From contig NZ_ANAH02000001.1 of assembly GCF_000335475.2 (NCBI RefSeq), forward strand, positions 62,001 to 126,000: 64,000 nt of DNA, written 5' to 3'. The position numbers and the translations under genes are program-made. The notes below the pieces were generated by a model, which was given only the letters and a program-made list of their open reading frames with translations, searched no databases and had not been told where the DNA came from. This DNA comes from Cystobacter fuscus DSM 2262. GTDB lineage: Bacteria; Myxococcota; Myxococcia; Myxococcales; Myxococcaceae. Of this stretch, positions 43,681-53,453 are shown piece by piece (the stretch's first letter is position 1; each line of letters begins with the position of its first letter).

Positions 43681-46600
43681 GTGACTACCCCTCCGACGTG
43701 TCCGGACGAGACGACGCTGAGTGACTTCCTCGCGGGGATGCTCGCGGAGGCAGACCGGGCACGGGTGCTCGCGCACCTGGATGGGTGCGAGGGGTGCCAG
43801 CGGCAGGTGGCGCTGGGGGCGAGCTCCTCCCCGGGCGCCCCGGAGGAGGCGGCGGACACGCCCCTGGCGCCGGGAGCGCGGCTCGCGCGCTACGTGGTGC
43901 TCGGGCGTATCGGCCGGGGCTCCATGGGCGAGGTGTACGCGGCGCACGATCCCGAGCTGGAGCGGCAGGTGGCCCTCAAGCTGCTGCGCTCGGAGGGCCG
44001 GCACGTGGAGGAGCTGCGGCAGCGGCTGCTGCGCGAGGCCCAGGCACTGGCCCGGCTGTCCCACCCGCACGTCGTCGCGGTGCACGACGTGGGCGTGTGC
44101 GACCAGGTGGTCTTCCTGGCCATGGAGCTGGTGGAGGGCTGCACGCTGGCGGACTGGCTGAAGCAGCCGCGCCCCTGGCCCGAGGTGCTGCGCGTCTTCG
44201 TCGACGCGGGGCGGGGGCTGGCGGCGGCGCACGCGGCGGGCCTGGTCCACCGCGACTTCAAGCCCGCCAACGTCCTCGTGGGCCGGGACGGCCGCGTGCG
44301 GGTGACGGACTTCGGGCTGGCGCGCAGCTCCGAGCGGGAACACACGCCCGGGGAGGACTCCGGCCCCCTGTCCTCCTCCCGGGGGCCCGACGACGTCCGC
44401 TCCCCGCTCACCCGGACGGGCGCGCTGCTGGGCACGCCGGCCTACATGGCTCCCGAGCAGCTCGCCGGACAGAGCGCGGACGCGCTGTCGGACCAATTCA
44501 GCTTCTGCGTGGCGCTCCACGAGGCACTCCACGGCGTACGGCCCTTCGAGGGCAAGACGCTCGAGGAGCTGCACCAGGCCATGCACGCGGAGCGGATCCG
44601 TCCGCCCGGCGGCGAGTCGAAGGTGCCCGCCCGGGTGCGGCGCGCGGTGCGACGGGGCCTGCGGGCCTCGCCCGGCGAGCGTCACCCCTCCATGGAGGCG
44701 CTGCTGGCCCAGCTCGCCCCCGCCACCCAGCGCATGCGGACGTGGGTGGCCGCCTCCGCCGTCGCCGCCAGCCTGCTGGGCGTGTCCCTGGGCTACGTGG
44801 CGGCCCACCGGCGCGAGGTGCGCTGCGAGCAGGAGACGGAGAAGCTCGCCGCCGCCTGGAGCCCCGAGCGGCGCGAGCACGTGCGCGAGGCCTTCCTCGC
44901 CACCGGCAAGCCCTACGCCGCCGCCGCCTGGGAGGCCGTCTCCCGCGCGCTGGATGCCCACGCCGCCACCTGGCGCACGCTGCGCACCGAGTCCTGTCTG
45001 GCGGCGACCCGGGACGACTACCATACCGCGTGGCTGAAGACGGCCTGCCTCGACACCCGGCTGTGGCACTTCGCCGCCGTCACCGACGTGCTGGAGAAGG
45101 CGGACGCCCAGACGGTGCAGAACGCGCCCCAGATGGTGGCCTCGCTCGAGGGACTCGCCGGGTGCATGGAAGTCCCCCAGGTCGCCACCCGGCCCCAACC
45201 TCCCGACGCCCTGCGCCCCCGGGTGGACGCCGCGCGCCGCCGCCTCGCCGAGTCCCGCGCCCGCCTGGAGATTGGCAACCACGCCTCCGGCCTCGAGGTC
45301 ACCACCGCGCTCCTGAAGGAAATCGAGGGGCTCGACTTCCGCCCCCTGGAGGCCGAGGTGCTCGCCCAGCACGGGCAGCTCCTCGGCCTGCTCGGCAAGA
45401 CCAAGGAGGCCGAGGAGCTGCTCTACCGCGCCGTGTGGGCCGCCGAGGCCGGGCGCGATGACGAGATGGTGGCGCGCGCGTGGAACCTCCTGCTGTGGGT
45501 GGTGGGGGACCAGATGGCGCGCATGGACGAGGCCAACCGCATCGTCCATCACGCCCGGGCCGCCGTGGAGCGGCTGGGGCGCGAGCGCGTCCCGGCGCTC
45601 GCCACGGACCTGAACCTGCGCATGGGCGGGCTCCTGCTGATGCAGGGCAAGCTGGACGAGGCGGAGGCGGAGTTCTCCCAGGGGCTGGAGCTGTCGCGCC
45701 GCACCCTGGGCCCGGAGAGCCTGCGCACCTCGTACCTGCTGGCCGGGCTGGGGCGGGTGCGCTCGCGGCAGATGCGCGGCGCGGAAGCCCTGGCGTTCTT
45801 CCGTCAGGCCCAGGAGCTGCGCGAGCGGATGTGGGGGCCGGATCACCCCACGCTCGCGCTCAACCTCAACAACATCGCCACCCAGTTGCAGCAGCAGGGC
45901 CGGCCCGAGGAGGCGCTCGCCACCTTCCGCCGCGCCCTGTCCCTGCTGGAGGCGGCGCGCTCCCCGGACCACCCGAGCCTCGCCGCGCCCATCAACAACC
46001 TGGCCGTCCTGCTGAGGTACGCGGGCCGGCTGGAGGAGTCCCGGCGGTACTTCGAGCGTGCGCTCGCCATCTTCGAGCGCGGCAAGGGCCCGGATCACCC
46101 CAACACCATCACCGCGCTCGGCGGACTGGGCATGGTGGCCTACGACGAGCAGAACCTCGACAAGGCGCTCGGCTATGCCCAGCAAGCCCTCGAGCGCATC
46201 CAACGCAGCCTGGGACCGGACACGCCGCGCGCCGAGCTGCCGCTGCGCACCCTCGCCGCCGTCCACCTGCGCGCGGGCCGCCCCGCCCTGGCGCGCGAGC
46301 ACCTCACGCGCGCCCTGCGCCTGCTGGAGAAGGCGAACGGCCCGGACAGCGCGGTGCTCACGGGCGTGATGCGCGAGCTGGGCATCGTGAACCTGCGCTC
46401 GGCAGCCCCCCGGGAGGGCCTCGCGCGCTGCCAGCGCGCCCTCGAGCTCGACGAGCCGGCGCAGGGCGCCGAGAGCCCGGACGTGGCGTTGGACCTCGCC
46501 TGTCTCGGCGAGGCCCACCTGGAGCTCGGGGCCCCCGAGCGGGCGGTGCCGCTGCTCGAGCGCGCCCGGCACATCCACGAGCGGGCCCCCGGAGACAAGC

Positions 46601-46803
46601 TGGACGCGGCCTGGGCGTCCTTCCTCCTGGCCCGGGCGCTCGAGCACGGCACGGCCGAGGAGAGGACACGCGTGGCCGCCCTGTGGGAGCAGGCCCGGAG
46701 CCAGATGGAAGCGCTGGGGACGCGCGCCCGCGTGGAGCAACGCACGCTGATGGAATGGCGGGCCCGGCACCCCCTGCTGGCCGAGCGAGGGCACACCCCA
46801 TGA
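43681..46803 (+). CDS. Transmembrane Ser/Thr kinase with N-terminal anti-sigma zinc finger and C-terminal TPRs
   Basis: 1040 residues from GTG 43681, with AGGAGG just upstream. Residues 1-45 form a zf-HC2-type anti-sigma finger (C7, H32-x3-C36-x2-C39, ending HLDGCEGCQ). A protein kinase domain spans about 70-345: GRIGRGSMGEVY loop, K100 in VALKLL, catalytic D192 in VHRDFKPANVL, TDFGLAR and MAPEQ. A membrane span at about 355-375 is followed by about 650 residues with kinesin-light-chain-like TPRs (for example HPTLALNLNNIATQLQQQGR and HPSLAAPINNLAVLLRYAGR). Finger and kinase are therefore cytoplasmic and the TPRs outside. The stop overlaps the sigma-factor start in ATGA. Confidence 0.9.
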   Translation: MTTPPTCPDETTLSDFLAGMLAEADRARVLAHLDGCEGCQRQVALGASSSPGAPEEAADTPLAPGARLARYVVLGRIGRGSMGEVYAAHDPELERQVALKLLRSEGRHVEELRQRLLREAQALARLSHPHVVAVHDVGVCDQVVFLAMELVEGCTLADWLKQPRPWPEVLRVFVDAGRGLAAAHAAGLVHRDFKPANVLVGRDGRVRVTDFGLARSSEREHTPGEDSGPLSSSRGPDDVRSPLTRTGALLGTPAYMAPEQLAGQSADALSDQFSFCVALHEALHGVRPFEGKTLEELHQAMHAERIRPPGGESKVPARVRRAVRRGLRASPGERHPSMEALLAQLAPATQRMRTWVAASAVAASLLGVSLGYVAAHRREVRCEQETEKLAAAWSPERREHVREAFLATGKPYAAAAWEAVSRALDAHAATWRTLRTESCLAATRDDYHTAWLKTACLDTRLWHFAAVTDVLEKADAQTVQNAPQMVASLEGLAGCMEVPQVATRPQPPDALRPRVDAARRRLAESRARLEIGNHASGLEVTTALLKEIEGLDFRPLEAEVLAQHGQLLGLLGKTKEAEELLYRAVWAAEAGRDDEMVARAWNLLLWVVGDQMARMDEANRIVHHARAAVERLGRERVPALATDLNLRMGGLLLMQGKLDEAEAEFSQGLELSRRTLGPESLRTSYLLAGLGRVRSRQMRGAEALAFFRQAQELRERMWGPDHPTLALNLNNIATQLQQQGRPEEALATFRRALSLLEAARSPDHPSLAAPINNLAVLLRYAGRLEESRRYFERALAIFERGKGPDHPNTITALGGLGMVAYDEQNLDKALGYAQQALERIQRSLGPDTPRAELPLRTLAAVHLRAGRPALAREHLTRALRLLEKANGPDSAVLTGVMRELGIVNLRSAAPREGLARCQRALELDEPAQGAESPDVALDLACLGEAHLELGAPERAVPLLERARHIHERAPGDKLDAAWASFLLARALEHGTAEERTRVAALWEQARSQMEALGTRARVEQRTLMEWRARHPLLAERGHTP

Positions 46804-47693
46804 CGAGCGGAGAGGACGCTCCCCTCACGCGGGTATTGCTGGCGCGGGCCCCCGAGGATCGCCGGGACTGGCTCCGGGAGTGGCCCGGACTGGAGGCGCT
46901 GCTCGCGGGACACCTCTCCGCGGGAGAAGGGGCCTGGCCCACGGTGAAGCTCACGCCGGAGTCCTTCCTGCGCCACCTGGCCCGGCACCTGCCCGCCCCG
47001 GGGGCGCCCGAGGACGCGCTGCGACAGCTCCACGCGGCGGACCTCTATCTGGCGTGCGCCTGTGCCGAGGGCGAGCCCCAGGCCCTGCTCGCCTTCGAGC
47101 AGCACGTGCTGCGCAAGGTGCCCGCGCGCCTCGGCTCACTGCCGGCCGCCACCCTGGACGAGGTGCTCCAGATGTTGCGCCAGCGGCTGCTGCTGGGCGT
47201 GGGGGGGGCGCCGCCGCGCATCGCCGACTACGCGGGCCGGGGCCCCCTGCTCGCCTGGGTGCGCATCGTCGCCGCGCGCATGGTCGGCGCGATGTCCAGC
47301 CAGAATGGACGCCAGGAGCTCTTCTCCGAGCCCCCCGAGGCGCTCGATCAGTTGCTGGCCCCGGACAACCCGGAGCGCGAGGTGCTGCGCGCCGACTCCT
47401 CCGAGGCGTTCTCCCTGGCGCTGCGTGCCGCGCTGGCGGCCCTGCCCGAGCGCGAGCGCGCCCTGCTGCGCATGCACCACCTGCATGGCCTCACCATGGA
47501 CCGGCTCGCGACGATGTATGGCGAGTCGCGCTCCAGCATCGCGCGCCACGTGGCCCAGGCCCGCGAGCGGCTGCTGCGGCTCACCCGCCATGAGCTGGCG
47601 GCCCGGTTGAAGCTCGAAGGCCGCGAACTGGAGAGCCTGCTCGGCCTCGTGCGCAGCCGGTTGGATCTCAACCTCGGTGGGATGATGGACTGA
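46800..47693 (+). CDS. ECF-like sigma-70 family factor
   Basis: 297 residues from ATG 46800. A roughly 100-residue N-terminal extension is followed by region 2 at about 105-165 (EVLQMLRQRLLLGVGGAPPR, RIADYAGRGPLLAWVRIVAA) and region 4 at about 215-270 (LPERERALLRMHHLHGLTMD, then YGESRSSIARHVAQARERLL as helix-turn-helix). The last 35 residues form a basic/hydrophobic tail. Translational coupling to the zinc-finger kinase suggests that kinase holds or modifies this factor. Its target promoter is not known. GGAACC at 43649 upstream of the kinase gene is a weak candidate for autoregulation. Confidence 0.85.
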   Translation: MTSGEDAPLTRVLLARAPEDRRDWLREWPGLEALLAGHLSAGEGAWPTVKLTPESFLRHLARHLPAPGAPEDALRQLHAADLYLACACAEGEPQALLAFEQHVLRKVPARLGSLPAATLDEVLQMLRQRLLLGVGGAPPRIADYAGRGPLLAWVRIVAARMVGAMSSQNGRQELFSEPPEALDQLLAPDNPEREVLRADSSEAFSLALRAALAALPERERALLRMHHLHGLTMDRLATMYGESRSSIARHVAQARERLLRLTRHELAARLKLEGRELESLLGLVRSRLDLNLGGMMD

Positions 47694-47708
47694 CGGGCCC
47701 CCGGGCCC

Positions 47709-47729
47709 GGCGGCCGCATCCGGGCCGCC
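47709..47729. terminator. Hairpin between convergent sigma and hybrid kinase genes
   Basis: GGCGGCC and GGCCGCC form a 7-bp stem with a 7-base loop, 15 bp after the sigma stop and 18 bp before the kinase stop; no T-tract. Confidence 0.4.
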
Positions 47730-47747
47730 AGACCTGGAGGGGGTGGC

Positions 47748-50387
47748 TCAAGGCAGGGCCACCGCCTGCTCCAGCGCCGCCTGGATCTGCGGCAGCCCGT
47801 AGGGCTTGGGCAGCACCACCACGCCCTCCAGCGGCGCCTCTCCCCGGGGCAGCGCCACGTGACCATGGCCCGAGGCGAGGATGATCTTGATGCCCGTCTT
47901 GCGGCTCGCCACCTCGCGCGCCAGGTCCACACCCGACGCCCCGGGCAGCGTCACGTCCGTGAACAACACGTCGAAGCCGCTGGCGGCCATCGCGCCCTTG
48001 GCCTCCTCGGCGCTGGTGACCGCCAGCACCTCGTGGCCCAGCAAGTCCATCAGCTCGCACGCCGAGGAGCGCACGTCCTCGTCGTCCTCCACCAGCAGCA
48101 CGCGCAGCCGGCGCGACGCGGAGGGCGCGGGAGCACGCTCGGACGAGGAGGCCGTGGGAGGCGTGGGGGAAGGAGCCGCGGGGGATGGGGACGCGGGGGT
48201 GGCGGGCACCGGGCGGGCGGCGCCGCGGACCGCCAGCCGCTGCTGGCGGCCGTTGAGCAACTGCCTCAGCTTGCGGGCCAGGTCTTCCCGGCTGTAGGGC
48301 TTGCTCAGCAACTGCACGCCCGGATCCAACCGTCCGCCATGGACGATGGCGTTCTCCGTGTAGCCCGAGGTGAAGAGCACCTCGATGTCCGGGTGGAGCC
48401 CCTTGGCCTGCTTGGCCAGCTCGGGGCTGCGCACCGGACCGGGCATCACCACGTCGGTGAACAACAGCTCGATGGGCACACCGCTCTGGAGGATCACCAG
48501 CGCGCTCTGCGCGTCCACGGCCTTGAGCACGCGGTAGCCCAGCTCGCTCACCATCTCCACCACCGTGGTGCGCACCTCGGGGTCGTCCTCCACCACCAGG
48601 ATGGTCTCCGAGCCTCCCTCGATGGGGCCGGTGATGACCTGGGCGTCCATCGACTCGGCCTCCACCGCGCGGGGCATGTAGAGCTTGATGGTCGTGCCAT
48701 GCCCCAGCTCGCTGTAGAGCTTGATGTGGCCGCCACTCTGCTTGACGAAGCCGTACACCATGCTCAGGCCCAGGCCGGTGCCGCGGCCCTCGGGCTTGGT
48801 GGTGAAGAACGGCTCGAAGGCCCGCTCCATCACCTCCGGCGTCATGCCGCTGCCCGTGTCCGACACGGCCAGCAACACGTACTGGCCGGGAAGCACCTCG
48901 GGGTGCATCCGGCAGTAGCGATCATCGAGCACGGCATTGCTGACCTCGATCGTCAGCTTGCCGTTGTTGCTCATCGCGTCCCGGGCGTTGATGGCCAGGT
49001 TGAGGATGACGTTCTCGAGCTGGTTGGGATCGATGGCCGTGTTCCACAGCCCTCCGGCGGTGACGGTCTCCAGCTCCACGTCCTCGCCCAGCGTGCGGCG
49101 CAGCAGCTCGTCCATGCCGCGCACCAGCCGGCTCAGGTTGACGACCAGCGGCTGGAGCGGCTGGCGGCGCGCGAAGGAGAGCAACTGGGAGGCGAGCTTG
49201 GCGCCGCGCTCCACGGCGCGGGTGGCCGTCTGCACGCGATGCAAGGCGCGCTCGTTGCCCACCACGTCGCGCTGCAGCAGCTGGAGATTGCCGGCGATGA
49301 CCTGCAACAGGTTGTTGAAGTCGTGCGCCACGCCGCCGGTGAGCTTGCCCACCGCCTCCATCTTCTGGGACTGACGCAGCTGCTCCTCGGTCTTGCGCCG
49401 CTCGGCCTCGCTCTCCTCGAGCGCGCGGGTGCGCTCGCGCACCAACTGCTCCAGGTGCTCCTGGTAGTGGCGCACCTGGGCCTCGGCGTGCGCCTTCTCG
49501 GTGACGTCCTGGCCGTAGATGAGAACGGCCATGACGGGACCGCCCGACACGCGCACCGGCCGGTACTCGAAGTCCACGACGAGGTTCTCGATCGGCCCAT
49601 CCTTCTTCGTGCGGATGGAGAGATTGAAGCCCTTCACGGAGATCGTCTCGCCCTGGTGGAACACCCGCCGGAGCATGTCGAAGATGGACTCGTTGCCCGT
49701 GAGCTCGGGCCGCGCCTTGAGCAGCGGCAGGCCGATGACGTCCCGGAAGCCAACGTAGGGCAGGTAGTTGGCGTTCATCATGTCGAAGACGTAGTCAGGC
49801 CCGCGCAGGACCCCCACGACCCCGGGAAGCAGATCGATCAACTGGCGGAGATAGCGCCGCTCGTAGTCCAGCTCCTTGTTGTTCTCCTGGACGGTCCACG
49901 CCTGACCGATGAGGGCCGCGAGCTGCTCCCCGGAGACCCCTTCCAGCCGCTGCCCCTTGGCTCCGTTCGAGCCATTCGTGGTGCGCAGATCCGTGACGTC
50001 CACGGCGTGCTGGAGGATGAAGGCCACGTTGCCCGTGGAATCCAGCAGGGGCTTGTGGGAGTAGGTCCACACGCGCTTCTCGAGCACGGGGCCGCCCTCG
50101 CCGGGCCGGGAGATGGGCTGGACCGCCATCGCGAGCAGGTCCGGCATGCGACTGGCGAGCACCCGCTCGAGGGACTCCCGGAGCTTCCCCTCGCCGTCGG
50201 GGTCCGCGGGGTCCGAGTTCCGGGGGAGCACCTCGAAGAGGTTGCGCCCGATGATCTCGTCACGCCGTAGCGACGTAGCCCGCAGGTAGGCCTGGTTGGC
50301 CGCGACATACTTCAGTTCCCGATCCAGGACCATGAGCGGAGCGGGGGCGGAGTCGAACAGTTTCTGGGAGTCGATCATGTCGGACAT
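47748..50387 (-). CDS. Cytoplasmic hybrid histidine kinase with two receivers
   Basis: Start at ATG 50387 (MSDMIDSQKL) gives 879 residues; ATG 50423 is possible and neither has a clear ribosome binding site. Order: PAS at about 10-130 (LFDSAPAPLMVLDRELKYVA), second PAS at about 180-300, coiled coil, HisKA with KLTGGVAHDFNNLLQVIAGN near 365, ATPase (NLAINARDAM, DTGSGM, GRGTGLGLSMVYGF), receiver 1 at about 610-725 (VVEDDPEVR, phosphoacceptor in TDVVMPG), a Pro/Ser linker, and receiver 2 at about 760-879 (LLVEDDEDVR, TDVTLPG). No membrane span is present. Two C-terminal receivers suggest phosphate relay or sink control. No downstream transfer protein is adjacent. Confidence 0.9.
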   Translation of the reverse strand: MSDMIDSQKLFDSAPAPLMVLDRELKYVAANQAYLRATSLRRDEIIGRNLFEVLPRNSDPADPDGEGKLRESLERVLASRMPDLLAMAVQPISRPGEGGPVLEKRVWTYSHKPLLDSTGNVAFILQHAVDVTDLRTTNGSNGAKGQRLEGVSGEQLAALIGQAWTVQENNKELDYERRYLRQLIDLLPGVVGVLRGPDYVFDMMNANYLPYVGFRDVIGLPLLKARPELTGNESIFDMLRRVFHQGETISVKGFNLSIRTKKDGPIENLVVDFEYRPVRVSGGPVMAVLIYGQDVTEKAHAEAQVRHYQEHLEQLVRERTRALEESEAERRKTEEQLRQSQKMEAVGKLTGGVAHDFNNLLQVIAGNLQLLQRDVVGNERALHRVQTATRAVERGAKLASQLLSFARRQPLQPLVVNLSRLVRGMDELLRRTLGEDVELETVTAGGLWNTAIDPNQLENVILNLAINARDAMSNNGKLTIEVSNAVLDDRYCRMHPEVLPGQYVLLAVSDTGSGMTPEVMERAFEPFFTTKPEGRGTGLGLSMVYGFVKQSGGHIKLYSELGHGTTIKLYMPRAVEAESMDAQVITGPIEGGSETILVVEDDPEVRTTVVEMVSELGYRVLKAVDAQSALVILQSGVPIELLFTDVVMPGPVRSPELAKQAKGLHPDIEVLFTSGYTENAIVHGGRLDPGVQLLSKPYSREDLARKLRQLLNGRQQRLAVRGAARPVPATPASPSPAAPSPTPPTASSSERAPAPSASRRLRVLLVEDDEDVRSSACELMDLLGHEVLAVTSAEEAKGAMAASGFDVLFTDVTLPGASGVDLAREVASRKTGIKIILASGHGHVALPRGEAPLEGVVVLPKPYGLPQIQAALEQAVALP

Positions 50388-50423
50388 GCGGAACCAGGAG
50401 ATGGCGCCCCAGGGCGCGACCAT

Positions 50424-50788
50424 GTGCTTAGTGCATCCAGGATATTCGTCTCACGACAAACGGCGCACCGGGTAAGAATCCCACTGGTGGAAATCTCCCG
50501 TGAAATGGGAGGGTCCCCAAGTGTCGACAGGCTGAAAGTTGGCCCGGCTGCCCGGTGGACAGGAGTCCCTTCATGCGCTTCCAGCGCGGGGAATACGCTC
50601 GGTCCCCACGGGAGGGAGAGCGGGGCCGCTCGCGATCCCGGACAAAGACAAACACGGACCACTCCCTTCGCGCTGATCGCGCCGCGCCCATGCCGACGCC
50701 CCTCCTCTGGTGAGTACCACGTTCCGCTGTCCGTGGCCGCCTTCACCCGCGAAGGGGGCGGGCCTGATAGGCTGTCCCCCCAAGCACC
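50424..50788. other. Gene-free divergent control region
   Basis: Lies between the hybrid kinase and the Ser/Thr kinase. CTCCC (50495-50499) and GGGAG (50507-50511) form a small hairpin. No convincing promoter or protein-coding frame was identified. Confidence 0.4.
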
Positions 50789-52372
50789 ATGGAATCAACC
50801 GCTGTCGTCGACCCTCGAATTGGCACTGTCTTGCAGGAGCGCTACCGGATCCTCCAGCGGCTCTCCGCGGGAGGCATGGGGGTGGTGTATCGCGGCGAGC
50901 GCATCGAGCTCGGCCGGGCCGTGGCCATCAAGTTCCTCCACTCCTGGATGGCGACGGAGCAGAGCTTCCAGCGGCGCTTCCAGATCGAAGCGCAGGCCAT
51001 GAGCCGGCTGTCCCACCCGTGCTGCGTCTCGGTCATCGACTTCGGCGTGCAGGATGGCGCCCCCTTCATGGTGATGGACTTCGTCACGGGACAGCCCCTG
51101 CGCACGGTGCTGCGCGAGAGCGGACCCCTGCCGGTGAAGCGGGCGGTGGGCATCGTGCGGCAGGTGCTCGCGGGGCTGGCCCACGCCCATGCCCAGAACA
51201 TCGTCCACCGGGACATCAAGCCGGACAACCTCATCCTGGCCGAGGCCACGGGGCTGGGCGATCAGATCCGCATCCTCGACTTCGGGCTGGCGAAGCTGCG
51301 CGACACGGTCTCGGGCCTGACCACGGGACTGGCCGTGGGCACGCCCAGCTACATGGCCCCGGAGCAGATCCGCGCCGGGGAGATCGATGCCCGGACGGAC
51401 CTGTACGCCGTCGGCGTGCTCCTCTTCGAACTGCTCACCGGGGCCAAGCCCTTCGACAGCGAGCGGATGACGGAGGTGATGCGCCAGCACCAGGAGGACG
51501 CGCCGCCCTCCCTGGGCAGCATCCAGCCCGGGGCGGGGTTCTCCCAGGAACTGGAGGCGGTGGTCCGCGAGGCGATGGCGAAACGGCCCGGAGACCGCTT
51601 CCAGTCGGCCGAGGACTTCGCCGCCGCGCTGGACGCGCTCCCGGACCTGGACTCCTCGTCCGAGAAACCCCGGGTGAAGGCGCACACGCCCGCCCCGTCC
51701 TCGGGCCACGAGGCCACCATGCCCAGCCGGCCCGCCCCGTCCTCGGGCCAGGAGGCCACCGTGTCCAGCCGGCCCCAGCCGATGGTGGCGCCCGAGTCGC
51801 GAGCACCCCTGCCCGCCCGGGGCAAGCGGCCGATGCTGGCCATGGGGGCCGCGGGCGTGCTCCTGGTCGGCCTCGGCGCGGCGTTCCTCTGGCGGACGAG
51901 CGCGCCTTCCGCCGCGAAGGGCGCTCCGCCCGCTTCCGACGACAGGTCCGTCCCGCCCGAGGACCTGCCCAACATCGAGCAGATCGAACGCTGGGTGAAG
52001 GAGGGAGAGCGGCGGAGGGATCAGTCGCTCCGAGCGCTCGCCAGCCTGCGCGCGCAGTACCCCCGGAGCGCCTATGCCCCCTATCTGGAGGGGCACGTCA
52101 ACTTCGACAACCTCCGCTGGGCGGATGGCCTCGCCTCCTATGGGGCGGCCATCCGCAACAACGAGGCCTACCGCACGGACGCGAAGCTCATCCGCGATGT
52201 CATCCGCTGCCTGGTGAGCGATGGCTTCCACACGAGATGCGCGGACTTCCTCGCCCGCGAGGTGGGGGCCCCCGCGGCGCCCTTCCTCGAGGAGGCGGCG
52301 AGCTCGGACCCCTACGCCAACGTCCGTGACCGCGCGGCCAAGCTGCTGCGGAAGATGAACGCCCAGCGCTGA
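50789..52372 (+). CDS. Transmembrane Ser/Thr protein kinase
   Basis: 527 residues from ATG 50789. The Hanks-type kinase domain covers about 18-290: LSAGGMGVVYRG loop, K48 in VAIKFL, D142 in VHRDIKPDN, DFG at 164-166, MAPEQ near 190. A linker of Pro, Ser and Glu with two 14-residue repeats (301-328) leads to a membrane span at about 350-368 (LAMGAAGVLLVGLGAAFLWR). The extracytoplasmic part of about 130 residues is helical, with TPR-like ALASLRAQYPRSAYAPYLEG. All catalytic residues are intact. It is divergent from the hybrid histidine kinase. Substrates are unknown. Confidence 0.92.
   Translation: MESTAVVDPRIGTVLQERYRILQRLSAGGMGVVYRGERIELGRAVAIKFLHSWMATEQSFQRRFQIEAQAMSRLSHPCCVSVIDFGVQDGAPFMVMDFVTGQPLRTVLRESGPLPVKRAVGIVRQVLAGLAHAHAQNIVHRDIKPDNLILAEATGLGDQIRILDFGLAKLRDTVSGLTTGLAVGTPSYMAPEQIRAGEIDARTDLYAVGVLLFELLTGAKPFDSERMTEVMRQHQEDAPPSLGSIQPGAGFSQELEAVVREAMAKRPGDRFQSAEDFAAALDALPDLDSSSEKPRVKAHTPAPSSGHEATMPSRPAPSSGQEATVSSRPQPMVAPESRAPLPARGKRPMLAMGAAGVLLVGLGAAFLWRTSAPSAAKGAPPASDDRSVPPEDLPNIEQIERWVKEGERRRDQSLRALASLRAQYPRSAYAPYLEGHVNFDNLRWADGLASYGAAIRNNEAYRTDAKLIRDVIRCLVSDGFHTRCADFLAREVGAPAAPFLEEAASSDPYANVRDRAAKLLRKMNAQR
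51689..51772 (+). repeat. Two tandem 42-base copies in the kinase linker
   Basis: 51689-51730 and 51731-51772 differ at only a few bases (His to Gln, Met to Val, Pro to Ser). They encode two copies of a 14-residue unit starting PAPSSG. A recent in-frame duplication that lengthens the kinase-to-membrane linker. Confidence 0.85.
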
Positions 52373-52514
52373 CGACTCGCCGCGCCCCCACGGGCCATGA
52401 CGGGTGGGACGTGCGCGGAGCGGCGGAGGGAGCGAGCCCCCGACGAACCCGGCCGCCTGTCCGCCGGGTTCAGCGAGCCTGGGCAAGCCGCCCCTCCGGA
52501 CGAATCCTAGAGGG

Positions 52515-53453
52515 GTGCAAGAAGGACTCTCGACCTACCGTCTCGGCTATGTGGCCAACTGCCTCTCGCTCGGCCTGGGAGCGAGCCACACGTGCCGACT
52601 CGCCAGTGCCACCCCTCATCGGCTGGAGGAGCTCATCGAGCTGAACCTCTCCGAACTCGAGCAGATCCTCCTCTTCAACGAGGCCCATGGCATCGAGCTG
52701 TTCCGGATCGGCTCGTCGCTCATCCCGTTCGGCTCGCATCCCGTCAACACGCTGCCGTGGTGGCGGACCCGGGCGAGCGACTTCGAGCGCCTGGGACGCA
52801 TCGCCCGGCGCTCGCGCCAGCGCCTGTCCCTGCACCCCTCGCCCGCGGCGGCCTCGCTGACGAGCGTGCACCAGCGGGTGCGTGACGCCGCGCTCGCCGA
52901 GCTGCGCTACAGCGCCCGCGTGTTGGATCTGCTCGGCCAGGGGCCCGAGGCGCGCGTGGTCCTCCACCTCGGAGGGGCCGCGCCGAGCCGCTCCGAGGCG
53001 CTGGACAACGCGCGCCGCATGCTGGACGCCATGCCCGAGGCGTTGCGCAATCGGATCGTCCTCGAGCATGACGACAAGATCTGGAGCGCGCGCGAGGTCG
53101 CCCCCCTGGCCCGGGAGCAGGGACTGCCCTGGCTCGCGGACAACCTTCACAACACCATCAAGCCCTCGGAGCCGGAGTGGCCGTTGGAGCAACTGCTGCG
53201 CGAGTCGGCGGCCTCGTGGCGGGTATTGGACTTGCGGCCCAAGTTCCACCTGGCGAGCCAGAAACCAGAGGGCAGGCCGGGAGCACACGCGGACCGTGTG
53301 GACCCCGGGGACTTCCGGGCGGTGGTGGCGGCGCTGGATGGACCGGCGGACCTGATGATGGAGGCCAAGGAGAAGGATCTGGCGCTCTTCGCCCTGCGCC
53401 GGGAAGCCAGACCGGCGGGTCAGGCCACCACCGGCGAGGCGGCGCCCACCTGA
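52515..53453 (+). CDS. uvsE: UV damage endonuclease UvsE/UvdE
   Basis: 312 residues from GTG 52515 (VQEGLSTYRLGYVANC); GAGGG lies just upstream. UvdE motifs are all present: GYVANCLSLG and SHTCRLASA at the N-terminus, NEAHGIELFRIGSSLIPFGS near 55-75, LEHDDKIWSAREV near 180, LADNLHNTIKP near 203, KFHLASQKPEGRPGAHADRV near 243-262 and LMMEAKEKDLALF near 280. The TIM-barrel enzyme nicks DNA 5' of UV photoproducts without the UvrABC system. It appears as a single gene. No LexA box was seen upstream. Confidence 0.93.
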   Translation: MQEGLSTYRLGYVANCLSLGLGASHTCRLASATPHRLEELIELNLSELEQILLFNEAHGIELFRIGSSLIPFGSHPVNTLPWWRTRASDFERLGRIARRSRQRLSLHPSPAAASLTSVHQRVRDAALAELRYSARVLDLLGQGPEARVVLHLGGAAPSRSEALDNARRMLDAMPEALRNRIVLEHDDKIWSAREVAPLAREQGLPWLADNLHNTIKPSEPEWPLEQLLRESAASWRVLDLRPKFHLASQKPEGRPGAHADRVDPGDFRAVVAALDGPADLMMEAKEKDLALFALRREARPAGQATTGEAAPT

